Of a stretch of 64,000 bases of DNA, positions 44,965 to 55,503 are shown piece after piece (the first letter of the stretch is position 1; every line of letters begins with the position of its first letter). The translations under genes and the position numbers were made by a program. The notes beneath the pieces were generated by a model. The model was not told the origin of the DNA and searched no databases. It worked only from the letters and a program-made list of their open reading frames with translations. The stretch is from Selaginella tamariscina (lineage: Eukaryota; Streptophyta; Lycopodiopsida; Selaginellales; Selaginellaceae): positions 124,001 through 188,000 of the forward strand of contig PUQB01000481.1 of assembly GCA_003024785.1 (NCBI GenBank), given 5' to 3'.

Positions 44965-45400
44965 ATGATTGAGACCATTGGTGCCAGTGTTGATGAAGAT
45001 GGGTCGAAAGACGTTTGACATGTTTATTCGTGACTCTGATCCACGGTATGCGTTTTTTGTGGTGTGTGTTTATACGTATAAACATATAAACACGCATTCA
45101 TGTTTGTGTTTCCGACATATACATTTCTATACATGTATTTATGAGATATATATGTATGTGTACCAGTCACATAAAATTGACATGCTTTATATGAGATATA
45201 TGCATGTGTTCTCTCTCTCTCATACACACATGCACACACACGCACACGCACACCCACGAATCTTAACTTAGTTGCAACTTTGTATACTCGTAGGAACCGC
45301 TTGTTGCATATGGACTTAACACACGCATGCATATGCACATACCAGAGAAATTTAAACACTATCTACACGCATTGTATCCGAGTGTGTGTGTGTGTATGCA
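44965..45400 (+). pseudogene. Dynein linker exon IGA.VDEDG.. (copy D10b)
   Basis: Paralogue of D5b. IETIGASVDEDG then, after a 1-bp insertion (GATGGGTCGAAAG), KTFDMFIRDSDPR, followed by a donor-like GTATGCG. The second exon (45,292-45,322) reads NRLLHMDL. Here the exon lies downstream of the tRNA within one block that also holds AAA1 and AAA2 pieces, which supports its place in the same ancestral gene. Confidence 0.55.
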
Positions 45401-45404
45401 TTTA

Positions 45405-46317
45405 CTTCATGTACTTATGTATATTGGTAATATATATACTTGTGCAGGCACATGCTTAAATAGACTTCATATATATCAGGTAGTGTATGTCGTTTTATAT
45501 GCATGCAAACACTATTATATGTAAAAATGTAATATAACATAATTTATACTCAATTTACACATGCATATAATAGACTTGTATAAACATCTTGTACATCTTT
45601 TTTTGCTTCTAATTATCTGTGTATATATCTGGATATATAATGTGTTCATACCAAATATATGTAAACTGAAAAATTCTATATACACACACCGGATCTCATG
45701 TTTATAAGAGCTGCAGCAATAAATCATTATTTTTATTCAATTACATAAGATAGTATATATAATACTATCATTTTAATTTAACAACGTTAAATAAAAGAAT
45801 ATTCGGAGCAATACTTGCGAGGAGGACGCAACCAAATAATTAACGCATGTATAGAACTACACAACAATATAAGGTAAACCTCATTTTGTTTATTAATTAA
45901 TAATTTACTGTAGTGAAAAAGTATTAAATTTAACTTAATTAACTAATTATTTATCTCACATCACACAAACACAAAGCATATACAAAGACATGTAGATATA
46001 CAAAGGTTATAAACACACATAATGAATACATGCATTAAGTATATATGCACATACCAAGTGTGCAAAAAACATAAAAATAAAAATAAATAAATAAATATAT
46101 AAAAACCAACTACTGACACAGTCATGCACGCACGCACACACACAGCGAACAATGTATGTGTATATATATATACAGTACAAACTACTATATATTGTTGTGA
46201 TCTCCCGTTATCGTACATACGTGGGTTGCAATACAGAGATGCACGTATATATATATATATATATATCGGCTATATATTTAAATGTTTTAATAGCTTTCTC
46301 ACTCAAGGTGTGTTGTG

Positions 46318-46348
<31 letters not shown>

Positions 46349-46800
46349 AGAATATTAGAAAATTAAAACAATTACCATGAATCTCATACCCGTTCGCACG
46401 TATACATACAGACAGTTACCCACGGTCGTTAATGTCTCCATGGATCGACTGATTCCCAGTAGATGCCCGGAATGGGCATTGAACAATGTGTATGTATGTA
46501 TGACATAGATATATGTATTCACAGTCACGCACGCACACACACAGACTGCGAACAATGCGTGTATAAATATACAGTACAAAGGTGTATTCCATGTTTAAAG
46601 AGAGTACGTGTGTGTCTACAAAATGATCGGCCTTTCAGAAGTTACTATAGTTGTCTCATATCAAGAGGTTGTTTAGAACAGTGAATATTTTTTGTAATAA
46701 TGTGTTCAATTTAAATCAAATTTATTTCAAAAATAAAATGATATATATTTTATTATATAATATGAATTTATTTACTTCACAAACAAAAACTTTTTAACTA
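45405..46800. other. Module spacer before U2 copy H
   Basis: Near-identical to 23.7-25.1k, differing mostly in repeat lengths. Contains TTTTTGCTTCTAATTATCTG, TA tracts (46,244-46,266, 46,323-46,348) and CCGTTCGCACGTATACATAC. No gene. Confidence 0.65.
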
Positions 46801-46834
46801 ATTTTCTTCATTTTAGGGTTTAATTTTGGGGGGT

Positions 46835-47024
46835 TGGGTTGTGCCAGGCCAAAGCGGTAGTGTAAGGCCAAGGCGACACGTGCAGCCCGGATAGCAAGCT
46901 ACCGGATGGATCACCTCCCATAAAAAATTAGGTTAATAGCATTGGAGACGTGCTCCATATCAAGCTTTAAACTGATAAGAACAGATACTACACTTGATCT
47001 TAGCCTAAAGGCCGAAAAAGGTAT
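46835..47024 (-). ncRNA. U2: U2 snRNA copy H
   Basis: Minus-strand U2 starting at 47,024 with intact branch-point element and Sm region. Stem II has changes (AAAGCTTGATATGGAGCACG), weakening the hairpin, and the 5' stem reads GGCCTTTAGGC. USE and TATATAAG are present. Probably decayed. Confidence 0.8.
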
Positions 47025-47329
47025 GATTTTCCCTGCCCTCTCCTGCCCTTATATACCCCCTGCACCCCCTAGGCGCTGAGATCCTGCTTGTGGGATAATT
47101 GGCCCGACACGTGGCCCTCTCAGGCCGAATCAAGAATATTCTCTCAGCATTGCCGGCATTTTTGAAAATTTATCAAACGATGCTTCTATATGAAAAGTGA
47201 AACCGGGTATACCATATCTGCGAACAATTTACACACACACGACTATACGTACTTCTAATTAAACTATTCATTATCTACTTGTCTATAAGATATAGCATTT
47301 ATTTATATATATATTATATATATAATAGA

Positions 47330-48300
47330 TAGTTCTAGCTGGAGCTCAGCTTATTCGAGTCATAGATATGGCAAGGAAGCGGCCGAGATTGATCCAGAGG
47401 TAGCACATGAGCAGTGGAGGCACTTAGTGATCTTTGAGCCCAGCCAATGGAAGAGTTGGACATGGACCCGAAGATGTGGAAGTGGTGGAGCGCTGGACAG
47501 GGTTTTTTTGCTTATGAACCTAGAGTCGGGCGCGGGCCTCGTGTGCCTTCTAAACTGGAAGAACATATGTGTGCTGGGTGGGCCTTCTACAGTCGCTTGC
47601 ACAGTCATTCAATGAGAACTTTGGACAGGGTCTTAGTTGAGTGGAATCTAGATGTTTATGTGGATGTTGTTGCAGGACAGCTTAGCAGTGTGTGCTAACA
47701 TCAGGGATTGCTGAGCAATTTGTGTACGTGCTGCGGGCTGGTTGAGACGGAAAGGCATTGCTTGTGGGACTGCCAAGCAGCAAGGGCTGTATGGTACGTA
47801 CCATGGCACTGGTGCAGTGGTTGAGCAGGGCAGAGGATGCGACAATAGGATGGAGATAGCTTGCTTAGGGGAGCATGTTGTGCATGCACAGGCGTATGCA
47901 GGAGTATGGAGCGCTCCAGGGAGACTGGAGAAGAGATCGGTTTTTGATCCAGGCGGAACACAGGTGACCATGGAGGAACCGCCTGGTTTATGGTTGAAGG
48001 TCCACATTATGGACGATTTGGAGAGCCAGAAATGCCGAGGTGTTTCAAGGGCACAGGTGGGGTTTACAGTGGACCCTAGCGTGCTTGTGGATAACGTTGG
48101 TGTCCTTGGTGGCAGCATCTTATGAGGAAGCACGGGCTACGTGCGACATAGGTGAATATAGGTATATGAAGAACAATGGCTGCCTGCACTTGGGCGGTTG
48201 GTGAGGACTCCCGGGAGTATGCAAGCGATAATATGTTGGCGATGGCAGCCCCCTGTGTGGTTTCTGGAGGGTGATGCGTCCTTAGATGCAGCATGAACAT
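47330..48300 (+). mobile_element. LINE-like fragment with RT zinc-binding domain, copy 2
   Basis: Near-identical to 25.6-26.6k. Around 47,715-47,800 it encodes VLRAG/LVET then ERHCLWDCQAARAVW, the zf-RVT pattern; here the CGG..CTGG context around the first Cys pair differs by small indels. Open frame 47,742-48,125 carries VHIMDDLESQKCRGVSRAQ. Several 1-3 bp indels relative to copy 1 fall in both frames, so neither copy is under coding constraint. Confidence 0.62.
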
Positions 48301-48832
48301 ATGCGACATGGCATGCTAATGTGACAAGGCAGGGAGGATGTAGCAAATAGATAGATAGATAGATGATAAGGAGTTAAGAATAAGGTAGATGCTACTAGAC
48401 GGAATAGGTTGATGTACTTTAATACACGAGTGAATAAAATACGCACAGTTCTAATATATATATACAGTTCCGCAGAAAGGTACATATAGTGTGAACACAT
48501 GCACACATAACATATGTATTATCAGTACATTATATATGGATAGACTAGTTTTGCATCAAGAAGTGTACCTGCACATGTATGCGCTTCGCTATACATGTAT
48601 ATTATGTAGCGTGGCATTTCAAACATAATTTGTGCTCATATGTATGAACAGGTATATGTTTATATTCATAACACACACACACCATATGGTAAGTCATATA
48701 TAGGCAACAAAATGCAAGTAAGCAAAATATATATACAAATATGATCTCATATTTCCACAGTTACACATAAACATGAATGTTATATTAACATATATAATAC
48801 ATACATATATACAAAATGATTTTAATTTACAG

Positions 48833-49470
48833 GTATTGTCCGTACTTACGTACGGTTACGAGTACCAGGGGAACAATGGGCAACCCCATTGACGGATAGA
48901 TGTTATATAGCTCTTGGTGCAACTTTATTCACTGCCAGATATGAAATATATACATATATACACATGTATATCTGTATGTATACATATGCATGATTGATAT
49001 ATATATATATATAAGTTTCAGTAAGATATAACGCAGCTGCACGTACTTACAAGGATGTGTAATAATGTTTAAAGGCGTGGAGATACGTCTGATACGTACG
49101 TGTGGAATATTCGTGATAATAAACCTAGGATATGCTGTAGTGAACAAGAGCTTCTCGCTAAAAGGCTTCAAGTTGTTAATAAATTGGTTCTTAATATATA
49201 ACTTATATGGATACATACGTATACAACTGTGTTGGTGTGTTTATTAATTTATATATATATATATTGTGTTTATGTGTTTCTGTTTGTGTGACTATGTGCT
49301 TGAAATTATACTTTAATGTAAATGTATATATCAAAGAGTGCATGCACGCATGTATATACACACTGTATGTATACATGGAAGGAGGTAGATATACATTTCC
49401 TTATGCCATTTCTATAGGTACGTATTTGGTTGCAGTTCCTGTCTATGGATGTTAGATGTATTATACAATG
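48833..49470 (+). pseudogene. Dynein heavy chain remnant (copy D11)
   Basis: Paralogue of D6. Exon 48,833-48,938 (YGYEYQGNNGQP; LTDRCYIALGATLFT) keeps its acceptor but the donor GTATGA is mutated to ATATGA. NPGY exon about 49,080-49,192 reads TCGIFVIINLGYA with the same Pro-to-Leu change as D6, then a frame change. YVFG piece 49,418-49,470. The repeat field ends about 90 bp further on. Confidence 0.7.
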
Positions 49471-49559
49471 CATTAAGTGTGTATATACACACATACATAC
49501 ATATACACATATGTACGTGTGCATACACATATATAAACGTACATCTACATACGTGCATG

Positions 49560-50640
49560 GAAAGTAATTCTCTGTTTTATGCGTAAGAGTTGACTTGGGA
49601 TTGTAATGTGTCTGAGCTTTTGCCCTTATGGGATATATAAGATAACAGCTTCTAGTCGCTCAAATACGATCTATTAAGTATGAACTCAGGTTAGTTACAT
49701 GTGTGTGTGTGTGTGTATGTGAGTGAGTGAGTGAGTGAGAGAGAGAGAGATTCCCTGATTGTCTTGGGGCTGTTAAAGCATTTTAGCTGCAGGAGCAGGA
49801 TGATTTCATACTATCTACACAGGGGAGACCGGTGACAAAATCGTAAATCGCAACTGATACCACACACAAGTTCAAGGGCTAAGTATCTAAGTAATTTTTC
49901 AGTGTTAGTCGATGAAGTTTCAAAATGTTATGTTACTTGATAATGGTAAAATGTTTTTTATTTACACAAATATCTATAATTTAAGTTGCACCATTATTCT
50001 AACACACGCTGTATTGATCAGCAGACTGCACACCCTTGAACAAGCGAGCCCTGCAGCTTATATGCAACTCAGTCCTTTGAACGGATCCCTGTAATGGCTG
50101 GCCAGAGTGTATTTGTTGGTGGTGAGTTAAAACATTGCCACACCGCTACTCCATGCCTAACACAAGGTTCAGATTAAAACAAGCACTATTTCGGCATTAT
50201 GCCACTTGTAGCGCTTGTTTATCGAAGCCATGGATGGGCGCTTAGCGAAATTAAGTACCTCTCTCTGATGCGAAAGATTTCTTTTACCATATTCTAGTAT
50301 TATTAATTGTTGTTGTATGTGTGAAGAAGAATCAGGGGAAGCTAGAGTTTGTTCATGAACAATGGACCAAGCCGTGCTGTGTTTTCTAATAAGCATGTGT
50401 GGGTGTGAGTGTGGGTGTGGATAGCAGCACTAGACAGGTACTAGACGAAACGTGTATATACATACAAATTAAGCCTAAAATATTTCACCTTCAAATTAAT
50501 CTATCACAATTACCTCCACCTCTTCAGCTTGCTTGTCTCTTGGACTTCTACTACATCCGTGGGCATCTACATAGATAGCATAAATAAGATGTTAGATGTG
50601 TATGAGATAAGCTTTATATGATTAACATATGTATAAGTTT
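49560..50640. other. Transition to single-copy DNA, no clear gene
   Basis: Homology with the repeat modules stops near 49,560 (after CATCTACATACGTGCATGGAA). A GT/GAGT microsatellite lies at 49,699-49,750. Short open frames at 49,912-50,094 (+) and 50,169-50,396 (-) have no recognisable motif. At 50,515-50,570 (minus) a short open piece is bounded by AG and GTAATTG and could be an exon of the next feature. Confidence 0.5.
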
Positions 50641-50768
50641 AAATATTGCCTGTGTTGTTTGCTCTTCTTCTTTCTCTGTACACATGGGGCATAGACGATT
50701 GTTTCCAAAAATGGCGTAAAATCCACCACAATTTGTACACGTTACATTCTTCGCCTCTCCTAAATCAA
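50614..50768 (-). CDS. Zinc-ribbon exon of an unidentified gene
   Basis: After the acceptor TTCCTTATTACAG (minus) the frame reads LGEAKNVTCTNCGGFYAIFG then NNRLCPMCTEKEEEQ. Two CxxC pairs (CTNC, CPMC) 15 residues apart make a zinc-ribbon-like knuckle. The open frame also extends upstream of the acceptor (50,826) as GDGTHIRVLSNHFLITVD, so the intron boundary is uncertain. I do not recognise the family; cysteine pairs of this kind occur in many nucleic-acid-binding and membrane-trafficking proteins. Could be an exon of a larger gene or a relic. Confidence 0.4.
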
Positions 50769-51280
50769 CTGTAATAAGGAAATGATTTGATAAAACTCTT
50801 ATGTGTGTGCCATCTCCTTGAGACAAACTCTGGATAACGAAGTTCGTGCCCCGGTATATGTAAAGAACAAACCATCTAGCTTTCTTCCATTCTCAGACAT
50901 TTTGATGATTAGGTTTTACAATGTGTTACATACACATACACACACAAATCGATGTCATATCAGATGTATTATCAATTTAAGTTAGTTAATAACTTAATTA
51001 TATATATAGAATATAATGCTTTAACCTAATAGTTAATGTTAATATTGTATGAACAAATTTAATAGACATTTATTTCAACAAGCAAAATTAGTAGGTTCTT
51101 ATATAATTATGAGTGTGTATGTGTGCGGACCAATATAACCTAAATACAGAGAGACTCGTATTCAAATAAAATGGTTTACTACGGTTCGTTTCCTCTGTTA
51201 TAATTATCTACCGCTTTGCTTTAGGCCCATCGATCAATTCCATAGCCAAGCTCCATCTCTGTTTTCTGTGTTTTTTCTCA

Positions 51281-51664
51281 ATGGCACTAAGTGTGTTTGA
51301 TCCATTCTCCATAGCCACCCAGGCAGGTTGCAAGAGATGCAAGCGCAGTGGCAAGCACCCGTGTGGATTGGATGGAGACGGTGGGTGCCCATGTGTTCAA
51401 GGCGGATCTCCCGGGCCTCTCCAAGGAACAGGTGAAGATCACGGCACATTCTGCAGATAAGCGGGGAGCGCAAGCTCGAGGAGACCCAGAAGGGCGACAA
51501 ATAACACCGTGTGGAGCGAGCGCACGGCAGTTTCATGAGGAGGTTCAGGCTTCCTGACAATGTGAATTTGGATGGTATCAAGGCCGATTTTGCAAATGGG
51601 GTTCTCACTGTGTCTGTCCCCAAGATCCCGAAGCCCCAGCCCAGAACCAATCCAGGTCCAGTGA
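51281..51664 (+). pseudogene. Class I small heat-shock protein pseudogene
   Basis: Starts [14 protein letters not shown] like class I cytosolic sHSPs. After a 1-bp change come [30 protein letters not shown], then in a further frame [33 protein letters not shown] and [14 protein letters not shown]. This is the alpha-crystallin domain with its conserved GVLTV. The C-terminus PRTIQVQ is shifted by one base and stops at 51,664. Known family role: ATP-independent chaperone that forms cytosolic oligomers. Three or more frame changes and a missing stretch after KIT make this a pseudogene. It is unusually GC-rich for its surroundings. Confidence 0.85.
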
Positions 51665-51790
51665 AATGTTTTCAATTCATTCCATTCAATGAGAAATCTC
51701 TAATTAAAGCATGAACATCGAACATATAGCTTTCGAAGTTAAAATCAAATAAAATTATCATTAAATGCTAATTAAATTGCTTTTTTTTGG

Positions 51791-51904
51791 TGCCTCTTTG
51801 CAGAGGCTTCCCAAAAATTAGGTTATGCCGTTAAATGTGGCCAGCACACGGTATTCTTTAGTAAAAGGCGAAAGAATAGTTCGCTTTGCGCTGACTACAC
51901 GGCT
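51791..51904 (-). ncRNA. U5: U5 snRNA
   Basis: Minus-strand RNA of about 114 nt. AGCCGTGTAGTCAGC starts at 51,904, then AGCGAACTATTCTTTCGCC and TTTTACTAAAGAATACCGTG. The latter is the U5 loop I (GCCTTTTAC) closed by CTATTCTTT/AAAGAATA, which holds exon ends in the spliceosome. AACCTAATTTTTGGGA gives the Sm site, and GCCTCTGCAAAGAGGC is a perfect 3' terminal hairpin. Length and elements match plant U5. No disruption is visible. It lies 126 bp beyond the sHSP pseudogene and outside the amplified repeat. Confidence 0.9.
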
Positions 51905-51931
51905 ACATATTTATCGCACAATGGTTGCCCG

Positions 51932-51980
51932 TTTATATACTCTCATGTTAGTGCCCGGCCACTCTTATGCATGTGGGATA
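51932..51980 (-). promoter_or_regulatory. snRNA promoter of the U5 gene
   Basis: On the minus strand TATCCCACATG (USE, 51,970-51,980) and TATATAAA (51,932-51,939), the latter starting 35 bp upstream of the U5 5' end. USE is identical to that of the best U2 copies, and an ACACGTGG-type motif (CCACGTGTACAGG) lies just upstream, as at U2. Confidence 0.86.
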
Positions 51981-52029
51981 ATTGGCCTGTACACGTGGCT
52001 GCACATTAATCATCCACGTCATGCATTTT

Positions 52030-52830
52030 GCCCAGAAAGGGCATCCGCAGAGTTTATATAATTGATATGAGGATAGAGGAGATTTGTAGGTTAATGCAGA
52101 ATAATAAGCTATGTGGAACACATGGAGTGCCAACAAAGGGGCATAAGGGATGGAAATCTCTTTATATTGCTTTGCTTACGCCCAACAAAGGGGCATGCAT
52201 ACTGAAACAAGTGTGTTCTTAAACTTCTTAAGATTTTGATCTGTTGGCCCGTGGGCGTTCCAGAAATTCTCTATGGCCTCCCCGAGGAGACACGTGGAGG
52301 GGGTTTGGAAATGGTTTTCAACCAGCGTCTCGGTAAAACCTCATTGGGGGATAAATGGTCCTCCAGGTGGCAAATCACGACTCTGCCACATCACCTAAGT
52401 ATATTGCGTAAGTATCTTCTCTGGACTTGTTCGTATCATCAATCGGTCACATAAGTCTAATTCTTTAGAGTTGGAGACTGTGTGTGTGTGTATAGTACAT
52501 CTTCTACAGGGCCCTGGGGGCTTGGGGACAACCTCGGCCTTGATTCTTCTCATACACATTCCCAGAAACTTACAGTCAACTATGTTTGACTATAGCCTTC
52601 CTCACTATCTAAGTAGTCATTCATGGGTCAATCTTTGAGTTTTGTATTTCTCCTAGTACTTGTCTGTTACTAACTATCAAATTACAGCATGAGAAGTTGT
52701 CACAAAAGACTAGTTATGGGGATTACTTGGATTAAAAATATAAATAGAAGTGCTGTTGTAAGTTGTATAAGAAATGTTATAGTGATCGTGGAGACAATAC
52801 TGCTGCTACTCTGAAGTACAAATAAATTCC
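52030..52830. other. Unassigned single-copy stretch
   Basis: The 14-nt CAACAAAGGGGCAT occurs twice (about 52,132 and 52,186). An open stretch 52,236-52,454 (+) reads GVPEILYGLPEETRGGG without recognised motif. The region separates the two sHSP copies. No supported gene. Confidence 0.4.
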
Positions 52831-52840
52831 TTAAACAGGG

Positions 52841-53050
52841 TCTTCTGCAGATAAGCGGGGAGCGCAAGCTCGAGGAGGCCAGAAGGCCGACAAATGGCAC
52901 CGTGTGGAGCGAGCGCACGGCAGTTTCATGAGGAGGTTCAGGCTTCCTGACAATGTGAATTTGGATAGTATCAATGTTGCCAATGGAGTTCTCACTGTGT
53001 GTGTCCCCAAGATCCCAAAGCCCCAACCCAGAACCATCCAGGTCCAGTGA
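52841..53050 (+). pseudogene. Partial second small heat-shock protein pseudogene
   Basis: Begins at TTCTGCAGATAAGCGGGGAG, equivalent to [13 protein letters not shown]. It continues with [20 protein letters not shown], a deletion of the KADFA codons, then [20 protein letters not shown] and TGA at 53,048. The 5' half is absent and one frame change precedes ERAHG. High similarity to 51,440-51,664 shows a local duplication with the U5 gene between the copies. Confidence 0.82.
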
Positions 53051-53394
53051 ATTAGTTAGAGCTTGTATAAATACACCTTTTCTTTTAATTTTATTACAGC
53101 ATATTCAATGAGAATCTATCTAAATGAAACCAATAAGCCGAAAAGCTAATTGCGCACTAATTCGAAATTTCTAGAATAATGTTTAAGCACAGTAAACATT
53201 AAATTTCAAACATTACACATTGTAATTAAATTTAAATTTGTAAGGTACTACGGTAAATACATAGGTTAGGATTATTCTATTATTAGTTTATAGAATAGTC
53301 GAAATATGATTAAGATTAATACCTTTTACTTGTGGATGTGGTGAAGAATTTAAACCCGAAAAACTAAATAAATATAATATAATATAAATATATA

Positions 53395-53396
<2 letters not shown>

Positions 53397-53437
<41 letters not shown>
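53397..53437. repeat. (GT)n microsatellite
   Basis: Uninterrupted GT tract just beyond the 3'-most malic enzyme exon. Further GT and GA tracts at 53,875-53,952 occupy one of its introns. Confidence 0.9.
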
Positions 53438-53439
<2 letters not shown>

Positions 53440-53897
53440 CGTATTTCAAATATGGTTTTCACGTTTACCTGACCAGTGTAATAAGTTTTGCCGTCAATTG
53501 CGAGCGGTGACACATACTCAAAGACACAATTTCCCTGGGTACGGGGCATCAGTACACATGCATACACATATAGTACATATATATATGTATGTATATTATA
53601 CCTTTGTCCATGTGTATGCTTGTTCAGCAGTTCATTCAGACTGAGTTAAGCTGGATTCGAGAAAGCCATGATAATCGGTTTCTGCACAGGTAAATTTAGA
53701 TAAGTATTATTAGCTATTATATAATAATAAAACAATTGATCTAACATGAAGTAACTTATTGTATGAAGCAAGAGCTTCAATAACCCTGGGAGAATGTACC
53801 TCCTTGCCCAGATGTGCCAATCAAGACTGTTGGTTTCAAAGCCTGCAAGAGTACATTCCATCATGTTATACATGAGTGTGTGTGTGTGTGTGTGTTT

Positions 53898-53934
<37 letters not shown>

Positions 53935-54225
53935 ATATGTGTGTGTGTGTGTACAACAAGTCCTTGCAAACTTCATACTCACGGGCCTGAAATGCTGCAA
54001 AGATTCCCACCTTGACTTGTCTATGAGCCCCTATGAAAGATCATGAGCAGCTGTATTGTGTGCATTAGTCTTACTTTTAAGAAAAAATAATAAAAGGTTA
54101 CCTTTTAGTCGACGAGGTAAATCTGTTTAGTATACTAGAATGCTAGCACAGCGAGATATCTCCATGGCAATAATTTCTGCAATGCCAGTGCCAGTCTGGT
54201 TCACCATATACGTATACGACATGCA
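53440..54225 (-). pseudogene. NADP-malic enzyme pseudogene (C-terminal exons)
   Basis: Exons in order on the minus strand: NQTGTGIAEIIAMEISR (54,143-54,205; cofactor-binding AG..GTGIAE), GLIDKSRWESLQHF (about 53,980-54,036), ALKPTVLIGTSGQGGTFSQG (about 53,785-53,855), KPIIMAFSNP then LTQSE and stop (53,630-53,690), YTWTK, and DGKTYYTGQVN (about 53,470-53,500). These follow the order of the malic enzyme NAD(P)-binding domain (normally GTGIAELIALEIS, PTVLIGTSG, KPIILALSNPT.QSECTAE.AY.W, GKTY.PGQ.NN.YIFPG). Frame changes and the stop after QSE make it a pseudogene. The enzyme family decarboxylates malate to pyruvate with NADPH formation. N-terminal exons were not found further upstream. Confidence 0.8.
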
Positions 54226-55470
54226 AAAGTTCTTCAACGAGATCTATAAGCTACTTGAAAAAAGTCTTTCATTTCTTTCCTGTAATAAGAAAAAATAACA
54301 ATAACATGAAACCGTATGAAGCTTTAATGAAATGTTTGTATACATGCTTTTTATTTGTTTATTTACCTTCAAGCGTATGTATCAGTGTAAGTGTATATGG
54401 TATGTTCAGTAGATACAGTACCGACAATTCGGTACGCACGATTGTTATCAAGCCTGCGTGCTCCCAGCCACTGTGAAAAGGTCATTCAAAACTGTATATA
54501 TGAGTGTGTGTATATATAAATATATATATATATAACTATGTACATGTATATCTCTCTCTCTCTATATATATACATAACTATTATACGTTTCAGCTTACCG
54601 AATTAATTATGTGTACTAAAACTCGTCCTTCTTTTTTTTAATCATTAACCAATTGCCGTTTAAGATTTAATTGAAATGTTCCAGTAATCCCACATAATAG
54701 ACCTATTAAAAATAAAGATAAGAACACATATAATTATTTATAATAAATATAAATACATTTACATGTATAATATACACTATAAACTTCAACAAATAAATAA
54801 ATATATAATATTATAATATACCTTTTTTGTGCTTGTGTGGCTCCCAGGGTAACATTCACGCAAACACCACTTTTCCATGTGTTATATTCGTTCCTAACAC
54901 TCTTTTACAATTGTAACATGAAATTTTCAATATACACGTCTAATATGGTCTTCTTCCATAACTCCTCACTCCTTCGTTGTTAATGCCGCATGTTGGAAAA
55001 CTGTAAACAAAACCGTCTCTTTCTCCAAACCCATTTTATGGATCTTGACCCTGTTAAAAAATTATATTAGTTATTTTATAAATATGTGTCATGTATAATA
55101 TATAAATTTTACATAATTAATTTGCAAAATGCATTATGCATAATTATGATATATAATAGAAAAGAATTATAAAAACATTTATTATTTTCAAAATACATAA
55201 AATTATAATGTTTAATATGTTTCTTTTTTTCTTTTACACACACATACGTCCAATGGTTAAATGTATCACTTGAGATGTTATAAGTCTCATAAATCTTCAA
55301 TAGAATGTGTAATGGATTGATCCCACATGCTAATTTGAACACACATTTTAAATGTGTAAATTTCTCATATGAGATAAGTTTTCCAAAATAACATTCCCCA
55401 TTATCTTGTATGCATTAATGATATTTGAAGCATGGTTGGTTTTTAAAAACAAATTTAAAAAATGCATATT

Positions 55471-55503
<33 letters not shown>

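Noticed and set aside
47648..48133. 161-residue minus-strand open frame (and its 143-residue twin at 25,967-26,398)
   Set aside because: Antisense shadow of the LINE-like fragment; the zf-RVT pattern is on the plus strand.
50169..50396. 75-residue minus-strand open frame
   Set aside because: No recognisable domain and no conserved splice environment; length is within chance for this region.
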